Positions 56,671-64,000 of a stretch of DNA of 64,000 nucleotides are shown here, one piece after another. The first letter of the stretch is position 1, and each line of letters begins with the position of its first letter. This stretch comes from an uncultured Oscillospiraceae bacterium (GTDB lineage Bacteria > Bacillota > Clostridia > Oscillospirales > Ruminococcaceae): positions 1 through 64,000 of the forward strand of contig CAJFJV010000008.1 of the NCBI GenBank assembly GCA_904384225.1. Reading direction: 5' to 3'. The translations under genes and the position numbers were made by a program. Under the pieces are notes generated by a model. The model was not told the origin of the DNA. It ran no database searches and was given only the letters and a program-made list of their open reading frames with translations.

Positions 56671-57894
56671 ATGGAATTAAATCGAAAAACGATGATACGA
56701 ATTGCCTTATTAATTTTGTTTGGAATTGTGGTTTTCTGGCTGTTTGAAAACTTTGATCAGGCAAAAGCTGTTTTTTTCTGGCTGTTTTCACTTATAACCC
56801 CTTTGCTGATTGGCGGATGTATCGCATTTATTCTAAATGTGCCAATGCGGGCGATCGAGCGGCACTTATGGCCGCACGCAAAACAAAAATCTTTAAAAAA
56901 ACTCAAAAGACCTTGTGCGATTATTTTAACCCTTTTCTGCTTTGCGGCAGTATTGGCTATTTTGGTTGTCTTAATTGTTCCGGAGTTAATCCGCACGGCA
57001 TCTTCTTTTACTGTGCAAATTCCAAGTTTTTTGGAAAGATTAGAGTTGTTTTTTAATGAGCTCAGTAAAAAAATACCACAAATAAACGGTCAGAATATTA
57101 TACCAGATTTAAATATTGAAAAAACACTCGAAACGTTTTTTTCTGCTCTGGGAGGATCGGTTTCTTTTTTCGCTACAAGTATTGTACAATTGGTATCCGG
57201 ACTGTTTGGCGGTGCGGCAAATGCTGTCTTTGGCTTGGCATTTTCTTTTTACTTGCTTGCCCAAAAAGAAACGCTGTCGGGGCAAATCCAACGGGTTTTT
57301 ATTGCTTTTAATAAAGAGAAGGCCATGGAACGTATGCTATATATCGGACGTTTAGCCAACCGGACGTTTTCCAATTTTTTGACTGGACAATGTTTGGAAG
57401 CCTTGATTCTCGGGACACTTTTCTTTATCTCTATGAGTCTGTTCCGCATGCCATTTGCTTTGTTAATTTCTGTTTTAATCACGGTTACAGCACTCATTCC
57501 GATTGTTGGTGCGTTTATTGGATGTATCGTCGGGGCCTTGCTTATTTTAGTGCAAAATCCAATACAAGCAATATGGTTTGTTATTATGTTTTTGATCCTC
57601 CAACAGATTGAAGGAAATCTGATTTACCCGCATGTAGTGGGGACTTCCGTCGGATTGCCTGGTCTTTGGGTTTTATTTGCTGTTACAGTAGGCGGGGAAA
57701 TCGGCGGCATTTTTGGCATGTTTGTAAGTGTTCCGATTTGTTCGGTTTTGTACGCATTGGGCAAAGAAGAAGTGCGCCGTCGGCTCATACAAAAGAAAAA
57801 GAAAACAGACGAAGAGGAAACAACAGCAGAAGCAGGAAAAATGCCTGCCCAAAGCACGGATAAACCTGATATTATCAGCCGAAAAAATTTATGA
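56671..57894 (+). CDS. AI-2E family transporter
   Basis: A 407-residue membrane protein with seven to eight helices and the family's conserved C-terminal part (TALIPIVGAFIG, EGNLIYPHVVGTSVGLPGLWVL). The family includes TqsA, but most members have other or unknown cargo, such as Na+/H+ exchange. A highly charged cytoplasmic tail (residues ~362-407) follows the last helix. GAAAGAGG precedes ATG 56671. Confidence 0.9.
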   Translation: MELNRKTMIRIALLILFGIVVFWLFENFDQAKAVFFWLFSLITPLLIGGCIAFILNVPMRAIERHLWPHAKQKSLKKLKRPCAIILTLFCFAAVLAILVVLIVPELIRTASSFTVQIPSFLERLELFFNELSKKIPQINGQNIIPDLNIEKTLETFFSALGGSVSFFATSIVQLVSGLFGGAANAVFGLAFSFYLLAQKETLSGQIQRVFIAFNKEKAMERMLYIGRLANRTFSNFLTGQCLEALILGTLFFISMSLFRMPFALLISVLITVTALIPIVGAFIGCIVGALLILVQNPIQAIWFVIMFLILQQIEGNLIYPHVVGTSVGLPGLWVLFAVTVGGEIGGIFGMFVSVPICSVLYALGKEEVRRRLIQKKKKTDEEETTAEAGKMPAQSTDKPDIISRKNL

Positions 57895-57963
57895 GCAAAA
57901 ATCAAAAGAGATAGTTGATTTATGCTGTTTTTCACGAAAAAGCTAATTGCATTATATTTTATG

Positions 57964-57999
57964 ACAAGCGGGATTTTTCTCGCTTGTTTTTTATTTTTT
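57964..57999 (+). terminator. Terminator of the AI-2E family gene
   Basis: ACAAGCG (57964-57970) and CGCTTGT (57981-57987) flank GGA/TCT, followed by a long T-rich stretch. Confidence 0.8.
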
Positions 58000-58039
58000 C
58001 GATTCTATCCGTATTTAAAAGGATTTTTCGACATTATAG

Positions 58040-58084
58040 TTGACAATGATATAGGAAAGCGGATATACTACTTAATAGTATTAA
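58040..58084 (+). promoter_or_regulatory. Promoter and palindromic operator of the MarR gene
   Basis: TTGACA (58040-58045), an 18-bp spacer and TATACT (58064-58069). Directly downstream, TTAATAGTATTAA (58072-58084) is a perfect palindrome with a central 3-bp spacer, a plausible site for autoregulation by the MarR protein. Confidence 0.7.
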
Positions 58085-58108
58085 TTATTAAAAAAGGAGG
58101 TAGCCGCT

Positions 58109-58534
58109 TTGAAAGGACAGGGTGATTCACTGCCGGAAGTGCTGCATGCTTTTTTTGATACGCCTCTTTTTGAAGAGGTTTCTAATTTGTTTCAGGGAGA
58201 AAACCGCATTCTACATTATTTATATCAGGAAAAGCGCAATGATGTTACACCTTCAGAATTGAGCGAACAATTGCATGTAACAAGAGCCCGTGTGACGGCA
58301 GCAGTCAAAGAGCTGTTGAAGAAAGGCTATGTTTGCTCGATACGTCCAAGTAACGACCGGCGGCGCGTATATCTATCGTTGACACCATGTGGAAAAGGCT
58401 ATATTCTAAGCCGGATTCAATCAGTACAATCATGTATAGAAACATTGCAAAAGGGGCTTGGCGAGACAGATATGACGGAAATTGTCCGGTTAATGGTTCG
58501 AGCCTTTCGTATATTTGAAACTGCAACAGTTTGA
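58109..58534 (+). CDS. MarR-family regulator
   Basis: A 141-residue winged-helix repressor. The recognition segment is LSEQLHVTRARVTAAVKELLKKGYV, and the wing is IRPSNDRRRVYLSLTPCGKGY (DxRxxxxxLT motif intact). The start is TTG 58109 behind AAAGGAGG. It probably controls itself and the lipid genes downstream (58554 and 59666), starting 19 nt after its stop. The effector is unknown. Confidence 0.9.
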   Translation: MKGQGDSLPEVLHAFFDTPLFEEVSNLFQGENRILHYLYQEKRNDVTPSELSEQLHVTRARVTAAVKELLKKGYVCSIRPSNDRRRVYLSLTPCGKGYILSRIQSVQSCIETLQKGLGETDMTEIVRLMVRAFRIFETATV

Positions 58535-58553
58535 GCATAGGAGAAGGGGTAAA

Positions 58554-59660
58554 ATGAAAGTGTTAATTTTGTCCTGCAATACTGGACAGGGGCATAATAC
58601 AGCAGGGCAGGCCTTGACAGAATATTTAAGCGAGCGTGGCATTTTGTGTGAGATGAAAGATGCACTTCTATTTGCCGGAGAGCATGTTTCACGGTTTGTT
58701 TCCGGAACATATGTAAATGTTACTACAAAAGCGCCTCAGCTTTTTCATTTTTTATACTGGGCGGGAAGTGGTATTAGTTCAAGCAAGGTAAAATCTATTA
58801 TTTATTATGTAAATAAAAGTTATGCTTCGGCCCTTGGCGAGTATATTGAAAAGAACCACTTTGATGTAGTTTTGGTACCGCATCTTTTTCCAGCAGAAGC
58901 ATTGACCAGTTTGCGAAGAAAAGGTAAACTATCTGCCCGATGCTATGCCATTGCAACCGATTATACCTGTATTCCGTTTTGGGAAGAAACAGAGCTTGAT
59001 GGCTATTTTATTCCACACGAAGATCTTTGCGACGAATTTCATAAAAAAGGTATACCTTATGAGAAATTGCATGCCACAGGGATCCCGGTATCAAAACGTT
59101 TTTTAAATCCAATCGATAGGGATGAAATTCGAAGAGCACTTGCGATACCGGAATTAGGCAAAATGCTTCTTGTTATGAGCGGAAGTATGGGATTCGGATC
59201 AGTAGCTTCTATAACAGAAGAACTTATTGAGCATTGCAGCGAAAAAGATCGCATTTTTGTATTGGGCGGATCTAACGAGCCATTAAAGCGAGAACTGCGC
59301 AAGAAATTTGGAAATGACATGCGTGTTAAGATCATGGATTTTACTGATCAGGTTCCGGCGTATATGGGGGCTTGTGATGTGTTGTTTACAAAACCGGGTG
59401 GATTGACGAGTACAGAGGCAGCCGTTCGAAATGTGCCGATGATACATACACCGCCAATACCGGGATGTGAAACAGCTAATGCGGCCTTTTTTTCCTCTCG
59501 CGGCCTATCCTTGTGTGCAAAAACAGAAAAAGATGCAGCGAACTGTGCCCAAAGACTACTTACTGATGCCAATTTGGGCAATGCAATGAAATTGGCGCAG
59601 AAAAAAGTAATTCATGCAGATGCAGGTGATCGGATTTGTGATTTTATTCTCAAGGGGTGA
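58554..59660 (+). CDS. Diacylglycerol glycosyltransferase (MGDG synthase/UgtP type)
   Basis: A 368-residue GT28-type glycosyltransferase. The N-terminal LSCNTGQGHNTAGQALTEYL motif is typical for MGDG synthase-like enzymes that use diacylglycerol. The C-terminal nucleotide-sugar site is FTKPGGLTSTEAAVRNVPMI. It probably makes membrane glycolipid from UDP-glucose or UDP-galactose. ATG 58554 follows AGGAGAAGGGG. It precedes a PlsY-like gene, linking both to membrane lipid synthesis. Confidence 0.88.
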   Translation: MKVLILSCNTGQGHNTAGQALTEYLSERGILCEMKDALLFAGEHVSRFVSGTYVNVTTKAPQLFHFLYWAGSGISSSKVKSIIYYVNKSYASALGEYIEKNHFDVVLVPHLFPAEALTSLRRKGKLSARCYAIATDYTCIPFWEETELDGYFIPHEDLCDEFHKKGIPYEKLHATGIPVSKRFLNPIDRDEIRRALAIPELGKMLLVMSGSMGFGSVASITEELIEHCSEKDRIFVLGGSNEPLKRELRKKFGNDMRVKIMDFTDQVPAYMGACDVLFTKPGGLTSTEAAVRNVPMIHTPPIPGCETANAAFFSSRGLSLCAKTEKDAANCAQRLLTDANLGNAMKLAQKKVIHADAGDRICDFILKG

Positions 59661-59665
59661 TTGTG

Positions 59666-60268
59666 ATGATGCGTGGCATTCTTTTCGTTTTATTGGGGCT
59701 GGTTTCAGGCAGTGTTATGTATGCATGGGTCTTCCCAAAATGGTTTTGTCATGTAGACATTGCCAAGTGCAGTGATGACGGAAATCCAGGGACAGCGAAT
59801 GCATTGAAGTTTGGCGGTCTTTCTGTGGGGATACTATCGTTGTTATTTGAGCTTGCCAAAGGTGCTGTCCCCGTACTAATGGCCAAATACCTAATACCAT
59901 TGAATTCTTTTTGGATGGCGTTAATTGTAGCGGCTCCCGTTGCCGGCCATGCATTTGCCCCTTGGGGCGGCGGCAAGGCAATTGCAGTTTCATTTGGAGT
60001 GCTTTTAGGTTTGTTGCCGCAATCCAAAGCATTGTTGTTTCTGGTGATCCCATATGTTTTCTTTTCAGCAATCCTGATTTTACGTCCGCATGCATTACGG
60101 TCAATTGTGTCTTTTATCTCTTTTTTCATATTGACTTTATTGTTTGAAAAAAATCTGCCGATCATTGCTGCTGCTCTTTTTATTACGGGAATTGTTACGG
60201 TTCGACATCTTTCTTCTTTACATAAGTGTATTCCCGAAGGACAAATTTTTGGTAAACGTATTTTTTAA
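59666..60268 (+). CDS. PlsY-like glycerol-3-phosphate acyltransferase
   Basis: A ~200-residue membrane protein with five to six helices. Motif 1 (SGSVMYAW, with a DDGNPGTAN phosphate loop) and motif 2 (AGHAFAPWGGGKAIAV) correspond to those of PlsY, although the loops deviate from the usual GSGNxGATN and FKGGKG. It may be a divergent acyltransferase or have another lipid substrate. ATG 59666 was chosen behind AAGGGG; GTG 59657 overlaps the upstream stop. Confidence 0.8.
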   Translation: MMRGILFVLLGLVSGSVMYAWVFPKWFCHVDIAKCSDDGNPGTANALKFGGLSVGILSLLFELAKGAVPVLMAKYLIPLNSFWMALIVAAPVAGHAFAPWGGGKAIAVSFGVLLGLLPQSKALLFLVIPYVFFSAILILRPHALRSIVSFISFFILTLLFEKNLPIIAAALFITGIVTVRHLSSLHKCIPEGQIFGKRIF

Positions 60269-60380
60269 AAATATGATAAAGTACATCTTTATGTGTTTAA
60301 CAGGGTTAAGATACGATGGATCGACATTCTGAAAAACAATCTTTTCAAAATATGAAAACAGCATAGAATGAGGGAATTAT

Positions 60381-60776
60381 TTGACGAGAAAGCATTTGAT
60401 AGGGGAAAGCCGTAATAGTTATAATTGTATCTTATCTATAAAAGAAAATGCGAAGCTGTATTCTCAGCAGCTTCAGGTTTTGCTTGCTAACAATAAGGAT
60501 TTGGAATATGATGTACTTATGCGAAAGTCTTTTTATTGTTATCTTAAACGGGAACAACAGAAAGTTATGCATGGTACAGACAGCTTTTATGGCATCCTTT
60601 CTCTTTGGTCAGAAGCAAAAAAGTATGGTTATCATAATACGATTATTTTTTCTTTTATAGCACAAGATAAAGCATTCAATATTTTGGATCCTTCAATGGC
60701 CTTTTCAGCATTTTGTAAAATGGCCTGTAACGCACTTTATTTTTGTGAGAGTCTATGTGGTTTTCTGTCAGAGTAA
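60381..60776 (+). CDS. Hypothetical protein
   Basis: An unrecognised frame of 131 codons starting at TTG 60381 behind GAGGG. It has no signal peptide or clear membrane helix; its second half is rich in Phe, Cys and Ala (FSAFCKMACNALYFCESLCG). No other gene overlaps it and a terminator follows. It could be real or a decayed gene. Confidence 0.4.
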   Translation: MTRKHLIGESRNSYNCILSIKENAKLYSQQLQVLLANNKDLEYDVLMRKSFYCYLKREQQKVMHGTDSFYGILSLWSEAKKYGYHNTIIFSFIAQDKAFNILDPSMAFSAFCKMACNALYFCESLCGFLSE

Positions 60777-60865
60777 ATTCCATCATAAATTTTTTATTTT
60801 TTAAAGAAATCGGTCGTCCGATTCCATTCGTTGTATTTTAACCATCAAAAAGTCAAGGCATTAGT

Positions 60866-60905
60866 AAAAGCAGGACAGATCAACGTCTGTCCTGCTTGTT
60901 TTGTT
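60866..60905. terminator. Terminator between hypothetical gene and GH42
   Basis: AAGCAGGACAGA and TCTGTCCTGCTT form a perfect 12-bp stem with a 6-nt loop, followed by GTTTTGTTA on the plus strand and TTACT on the minus strand. Confidence 0.85.
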
Positions 60906-60930
60906 ACTTGTAAAATTTTTGCTCCTATTT

Positions 60931-62964
60931 TTAATTTTCCGTAGTTTCGATTAAGAGTACGGCCGTTTGCCTACTTTTCATCGTTATAGTAATCTGCGTC
61001 CCTTGACTTAAGAAAGAGGAGCCGTCGGTAAGTAAAGAAACCGATGAAATTTTCTCTCTTTTTAAACGGAAAATGCATCTTGCTTCTTCTTGCGTCCAAT
61101 TTTCAAAAATTAAAATGTAAGAAGACTGATTTTGAAGCAGGCGATGAAAGACAGGTTGACTGCTGGTGTGGAGTTCAAATGGGGAATCAACCTGTTCTTG
61201 AGCGAAATGGACAATTTGCTCATAGAAACAGGGGAGATGATGCTGAAAAAAACCTAAGCTAGCAACCGAATTTACAAAGCATGTTTTTCCTTTTTCATAC
61301 TGATTGTGTAAAACTGCAGGCCGACCGTCAAAAAAATGGCTTATAATCTCAGCCTGTACATTTTCAAGATCGGCGCTGCAATAATAAGGGATATTGGGGT
61401 CAGCTTTCTGGGGATTGTATCCTTGAAATTCGACGACTTCTGTACCAAAAATTTGATAGGAAAGATCGAGTTGGCGATGTAAAGCACCTTCACTATTTTT
61501 CCATCCAAAAGGAGCTTCTGCCCAAACCGCCCCTCCATTTTCAACATAAGTGCGGATATGTTGCTGTATGTCGATATCCATGGCATAAGAAAATGGGAAA
61601 TATACTACCTGATATTGGTTCAATTCTCCATTGCGAATACCGCTTTCGTCAATAAAGGCAACTGGAATATGAGCGTAGGAAAGTGCATGATAGATACCAC
61701 ACAACGACTGTATAAGTGATTCCTGCCGCCGATAGAGCGGGCTGCCTTCAATTAAAGAAAGGACTTCTACCGCCTGATTATAAAATATTGCAACTTGTGG
61801 ACGTTCTGGCTTAGCCTGAGAAAGCAGATCGCTATATTTTTCCAAAAGACAGCTGATTTTATGTGAAGCAGCGAGACGTTTGGAGATTTTATGATTTACA
61901 GAAACCATTCCCCATTCGCCGCATTCCTGTCCTGTTGTTCGTGGATGCCACATCCAGTATACAACAGCCTTTGCACCTGCTCCAAATGCATCCCATAGCC
62001 AAGCTGTTATATCTTCAGGAGAGGGCGTAAAAGGCTGGATTCCTGTTGATACAGTAGGGCCGGACTGTAATTCTGTTACCCAAAAACTTTTTCCTTTCGC
62101 TGCACTGCGGATTAAATCAACACAAAATGAAAACGCAAGCCCATATTCTTCTTGAGAAAACCATGAAAACTTCCATGCAGGATGGATGGAAGCCCCTAAA
62201 ATATCCGAAACCTCTCCTTCTTTAAAATAATCCTGCCCTACAGGTGATAAATTCCCATAAAAACCCTTAGGATTGATATGTGTCGGTGAAACAGAGTCCA
62301 CCTTACGAATTTCGTTCTGGATCCAGCAAAGCTGCGAAACCAAATTATCTTTTAAAAAAGCATGCCAATCGGTAAAAGCTGAAAAACATTGCCAGTACTC
62401 CGGTGTGTCAGGGAGAGCAATGCTGATATTATGAAAATCCGAAAATTTAGAGAACCATTTCTGATTTAAATGATCTATGGTTTTATATTTATTAAAAAGC
62501 CATTTTTGAAAAAGAGATATTGTTTCAGCATTTTGATTGATCAGAAGTTCAGGTTCATTCATTAAAATCCAAGCATAATGAGCTGGGTGTTGATGATAGC
62601 GCGAAACGACATGGGAGATATATTTTGCGGCTGCCCTTTTTAGATCTAAACGATTTAAGTCCGCATAATGATGATAATATAATTTGCTTTCAAACCAATG
62701 AGGCGGATCTTCAGCAGTAAGTGTAGATACAATTTTTAATTGATAGGTGGCCGCTAAATTATAGATTTCATCATACCTCTCAAAATGCCATTCTTCCGGC
62801 CGGGGTTCAACATGCTCCCAAAGAATAAAAAGCCGTACCAGCCGAATGCCGTTTTGATGCATTAATGCAAAGTGCCTGCGACAATCTTCGATGGTATCAT
62901 CTGTATTAATGAAAAACTGTGTGCCAATGCGCGGCACTATATTTTGTTCTACCGGATTATTCAT
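60931..62964 (-). CDS. GH42-type beta-galactosidase
   Basis: A 677-residue GH42-like enzyme. The TIM barrel covers residues ~10-380: WEHVEPRPEEWHFERYD, the acid/base Glu in WILMNEPELL, and the nucleophile candidate Glu in FWVTELQSGP. It then has the trimerisation domain (QVAIFYNQAVEVL; YFPFSYAMD) and a C-terminal sandwich. There is no signal peptide, so it should act on imported galactosides. AGGGAGG precedes the start. It has its own promoter. Confidence 0.88.
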   Translation of the reverse strand: MNNPVEQNIVPRIGTQFFINTDDTIEDCRRHFALMHQNGIRLVRLFILWEHVEPRPEEWHFERYDEIYNLAATYQLKIVSTLTAEDPPHWFESKLYYHHYADLNRLDLKRAAAKYISHVVSRYHQHPAHYAWILMNEPELLINQNAETISLFQKWLFNKYKTIDHLNQKWFSKFSDFHNISIALPDTPEYWQCFSAFTDWHAFLKDNLVSQLCWIQNEIRKVDSVSPTHINPKGFYGNLSPVGQDYFKEGEVSDILGASIHPAWKFSWFSQEEYGLAFSFCVDLIRSAAKGKSFWVTELQSGPTVSTGIQPFTPSPEDITAWLWDAFGAGAKAVVYWMWHPRTTGQECGEWGMVSVNHKISKRLAASHKISCLLEKYSDLLSQAKPERPQVAIFYNQAVEVLSLIEGSPLYRRQESLIQSLCGIYHALSYAHIPVAFIDESGIRNGELNQYQVVYFPFSYAMDIDIQQHIRTYVENGGAVWAEAPFGWKNSEGALHRQLDLSYQIFGTEVVEFQGYNPQKADPNIPYYCSADLENVQAEIISHFFDGRPAVLHNQYEKGKTCFVNSVASLGFFQHHLPCFYEQIVHFAQEQVDSPFELHTSSQPVFHRLLQNQSSYILIFENWTQEEARCIFRLKREKISSVSLLTDGSSFLSQGTQITITMKSRQTAVLLIETTEN

Positions 62965-63001
62965 TTCAACATCCTCCCTTGAAGATTTACTCTATTGTAT
63001 C

Positions 63002-63030
63002 ATTGTAATATAAACGAATATATATGTCAA
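63002..63030 (-). promoter_or_regulatory. Promoter of the GH42 gene
   Basis: On the minus strand TTGACA (plus 63025-63030), a 17-bp spacer and TACAAT (63002-63007). The promoter lies in the 73-bp gap after the TspO gene. Confidence 0.85.
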
Positions 63031-63037
63031 TACATAT

Positions 63038-63511
63038 TCAGTTGTTGAGCAGCCATACGCCAAAATTCAAATACCCAGCAAACGTTATCCAAAGAAAATA
63101 TGGAACAAAAAGAAGCCCTGAAATGAAATATTCCCGAAAAAATAGGATCATTGTAATGAATGCTAAAATCCATAATATCAAAAGCCACAAAAATGCAACC
63201 AAATAAAACCCAAAAGTAAAAAACCAAAGAGGCCACAAAATATTTACGATAAGCTGGACCAAATATAAGCGTAAAGAAAAGCTGCAATAGGAAGAGTTTT
63301 CTTCAAAGATTAATCCGGCTGCTCCGCCGATCAGAAGATATAAAAAAGTCCAGACAATCGGAAATAAGAAGGCAGGCGGTGAAGCAGGCGGCTTTAGCAA
63401 ATGATTGAATTGTTGCAAAGCAGGAAATGCAAGGAGTGAAGATAGCCCTCCGACGAGCAATGTTAAAAAAGCGCCAAGCAATGGAACTTTCCATCTTTTA
63501 ATCGAGAGCAT
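63038..63511 (-). CDS. tspO: TspO/MBR-family membrane protein
   Basis: A 157-residue protein with five transmembrane helices. The family motifs are PPAFLFPIVWTFLYLLIGGAAGL (residues ~44-66), LYLVQLIVNILWPLWFF and the C-terminal PYFLWITFAGYLNFGVWLLN. TspO proteins bind tetrapyrroles; the role in an anaerobe is unclear. It is followed by GH42 on the same strand but that gene has its own promoter. Confidence 0.92.
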   Translation of the reverse strand: MLSIKRWKVPLLGAFLTLLVGGLSSLLAFPALQQFNHLLKPPASPPAFLFPIVWTFLYLLIGGAAGLIFEENSSYCSFSLRLYLVQLIVNILWPLWFFTFGFYLVAFLWLLILWILAFITMILFFREYFISGLLFVPYFLWITFAGYLNFGVWLLNN

Positions 63512-63613
63512 ATAAAGTCATCTACCTTTACACTAAAATATAGATATAGATCTTTCGTTAGAATATGTTAGGAATCGATGTTTCATGCGCTAACAGTATC
63601 CTATAGAAAATAC

Positions 63614-63642
63614 TTGCTAAAATAACGGGAATGAATTATGAT
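63614..63642 (+). promoter_or_regulatory. Promoter of the GH3 gene
   Basis: TTGCTA (63614-63619), a 17-bp spacer and TATGAT (63637-63642), 27 nt before the start. Confidence 0.7.
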
Positions 63643-63669
63643 AAAAGAAAAAAAGAGAGGGCAATGTCT

Positions 63670-64000
63670 ATGAATACGTATCAGATTGATTGGAAACAGT
63701 ATGCTGCGATTGCACGTCAAGCGGTTGCAGAAGGATGTGTGCTATTAAAAAATGATAATAATGCACTTCCTTTAAAAAAGGGAGAGTGTGCTTCGGTTTT
63801 TGGCCGTATCCAATTTGATTACTATAAAAGCGGAACCGGATCCGGCGGCGCGGTCAACACCCGTTATGTGACCGGTATATTGGATGCATTGAAACAATGT
63901 CCGGACATTAAAGTAAATGAAAAATTGGAATCAGTATATCGCGAATGGGTAGAGACGCACCCTTTTGATAAAGGAAACGGTTGGGCACAAGAACCGTGGT
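63670..64000 (+). CDS. GH3-family glycosidase, partial
   Basis: The N-terminal 110 residues of a GH3-like enzyme, cut by the window end. It begins with the segment that normally opens the GH3 C-terminal (alpha/beta sandwich) domain, IARQAVAEGCVLLKNDNNALPL, followed by VFGRIQFDYYKSGTGSGGAVN. That fits the permuted GH3 class in which this domain comes first. There is no signal peptide. ATG 63670 is better spaced from GAGAGGG than ATG 63664. The substrate cannot be told from the fragment. Confidence 0.85.
   Translation, partial: MNTYQIDWKQYAAIARQAVAEGCVLLKNDNNALPLKKGECASVFGRIQFDYYKSGTGSGGAVNTRYVTGILDALKQCPDIKVNEKLESVYREWVETHPFDKGNGWAQEPW

Overview
The window looks like chromosome from a low-to-moderate GC member of the Bacillota, class Clostridia. 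I favour an Oscillospiraceae- or Acutalibacteraceae-like gut organism, but this rests on gene content and not on any database match. Supporting signs are a T-box leader on a leucine operon, strong sigma-A type promoters with purine-rich ribosome binding sites, frequent TTG and GTG starts, the phoH-ybeY-dgk-era-yqzL-recO order, SigI/RsgI, DUF4830, DUF6062 and TSCPD proteins, and several plant or host glycan hydrolases. No rRNA, CRISPR array, prophage or insertion sequence was seen.

Layout. 1-5234: an unexplained long hairpin, then a T-box controlled leuA-leuC-leuD-leuB operon. 5433-6100: a FadR-type regulator broken by a frameshift. 6517-12099: sigI-rsgI, a lipoprotein resembling a detached RsgI ectodomain, a VTC polyphosphate polymerase, a DUF4956 membrane protein and a CotH kinase, closely packed. 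12325-20459: housekeeping genes pyrE, radC, phoH, ybeY, dgk, era, yqzL, recO and mutS2. 20538-28569 (minus strand): an RluA-family pseudouridine synthase, GH2 beta-galactosidase, a GntR/UTRA regulator, ppk and ppx. 28784-28899: a candidate small RNA. 29131-33941: uvrB-uvrA behind a promoter with an SOS-like box. 34034-38761: rubredoxin, a PHP phosphoesterase, TSCPD and DUF362 proteins, four tRNAs (Gly, Arg, His, Gln), a DUF4830 protein and an RsuA-type synthase. 38919-44590: a UgpC/MsmX-type ATPase, galU, fructose-bisphosphate aldolase, a YibE/F membrane protein and an OGG-type glycosylase. 44651-50548: a DUF6062 protein, a CARF-nuclease (DUF1887) and metF, a MetH activation domain and metH. 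50575-55244: a Bce-like two-component system and ABC transporter whose response regulator is interrupted by an exact 76-bp tandem duplication. 55348-64000: a small membrane protein, a phosphoribosyltransferase, an AI-2E family transporter, a MarR regulator with lipid glycosyltransferase and PlsY-like genes, a GH42 enzyme, TspO and the start of a GH3 enzyme.

How it fits together. The best candidate for an undescribed system is 6517-12099. There an envelope-stress sigma factor and its anti-sigma factor sit directly upstream of a lipoprotein that repeats the RsgI ectodomain fold signature, including the Asn-Pro motif, and ends in 15-residue acidic Tyr/Asp repeats. The same acidic Tyr motif occurs in the RsgI tail. 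The next three genes (VTC, DUF4956, CotH) suggest polyphosphate synthesis, a membrane component and an extracytoplasmic kinase. The second strong signal is the 76-bp duplication in the Bce-like regulator. It is flanked by 9-bp repeats and would restore the frame if one copy were lost, so it may be a reversible on/off switch. A CARF-nuclease next to methionine-cycle genes, with no CRISPR locus in view, is the third.
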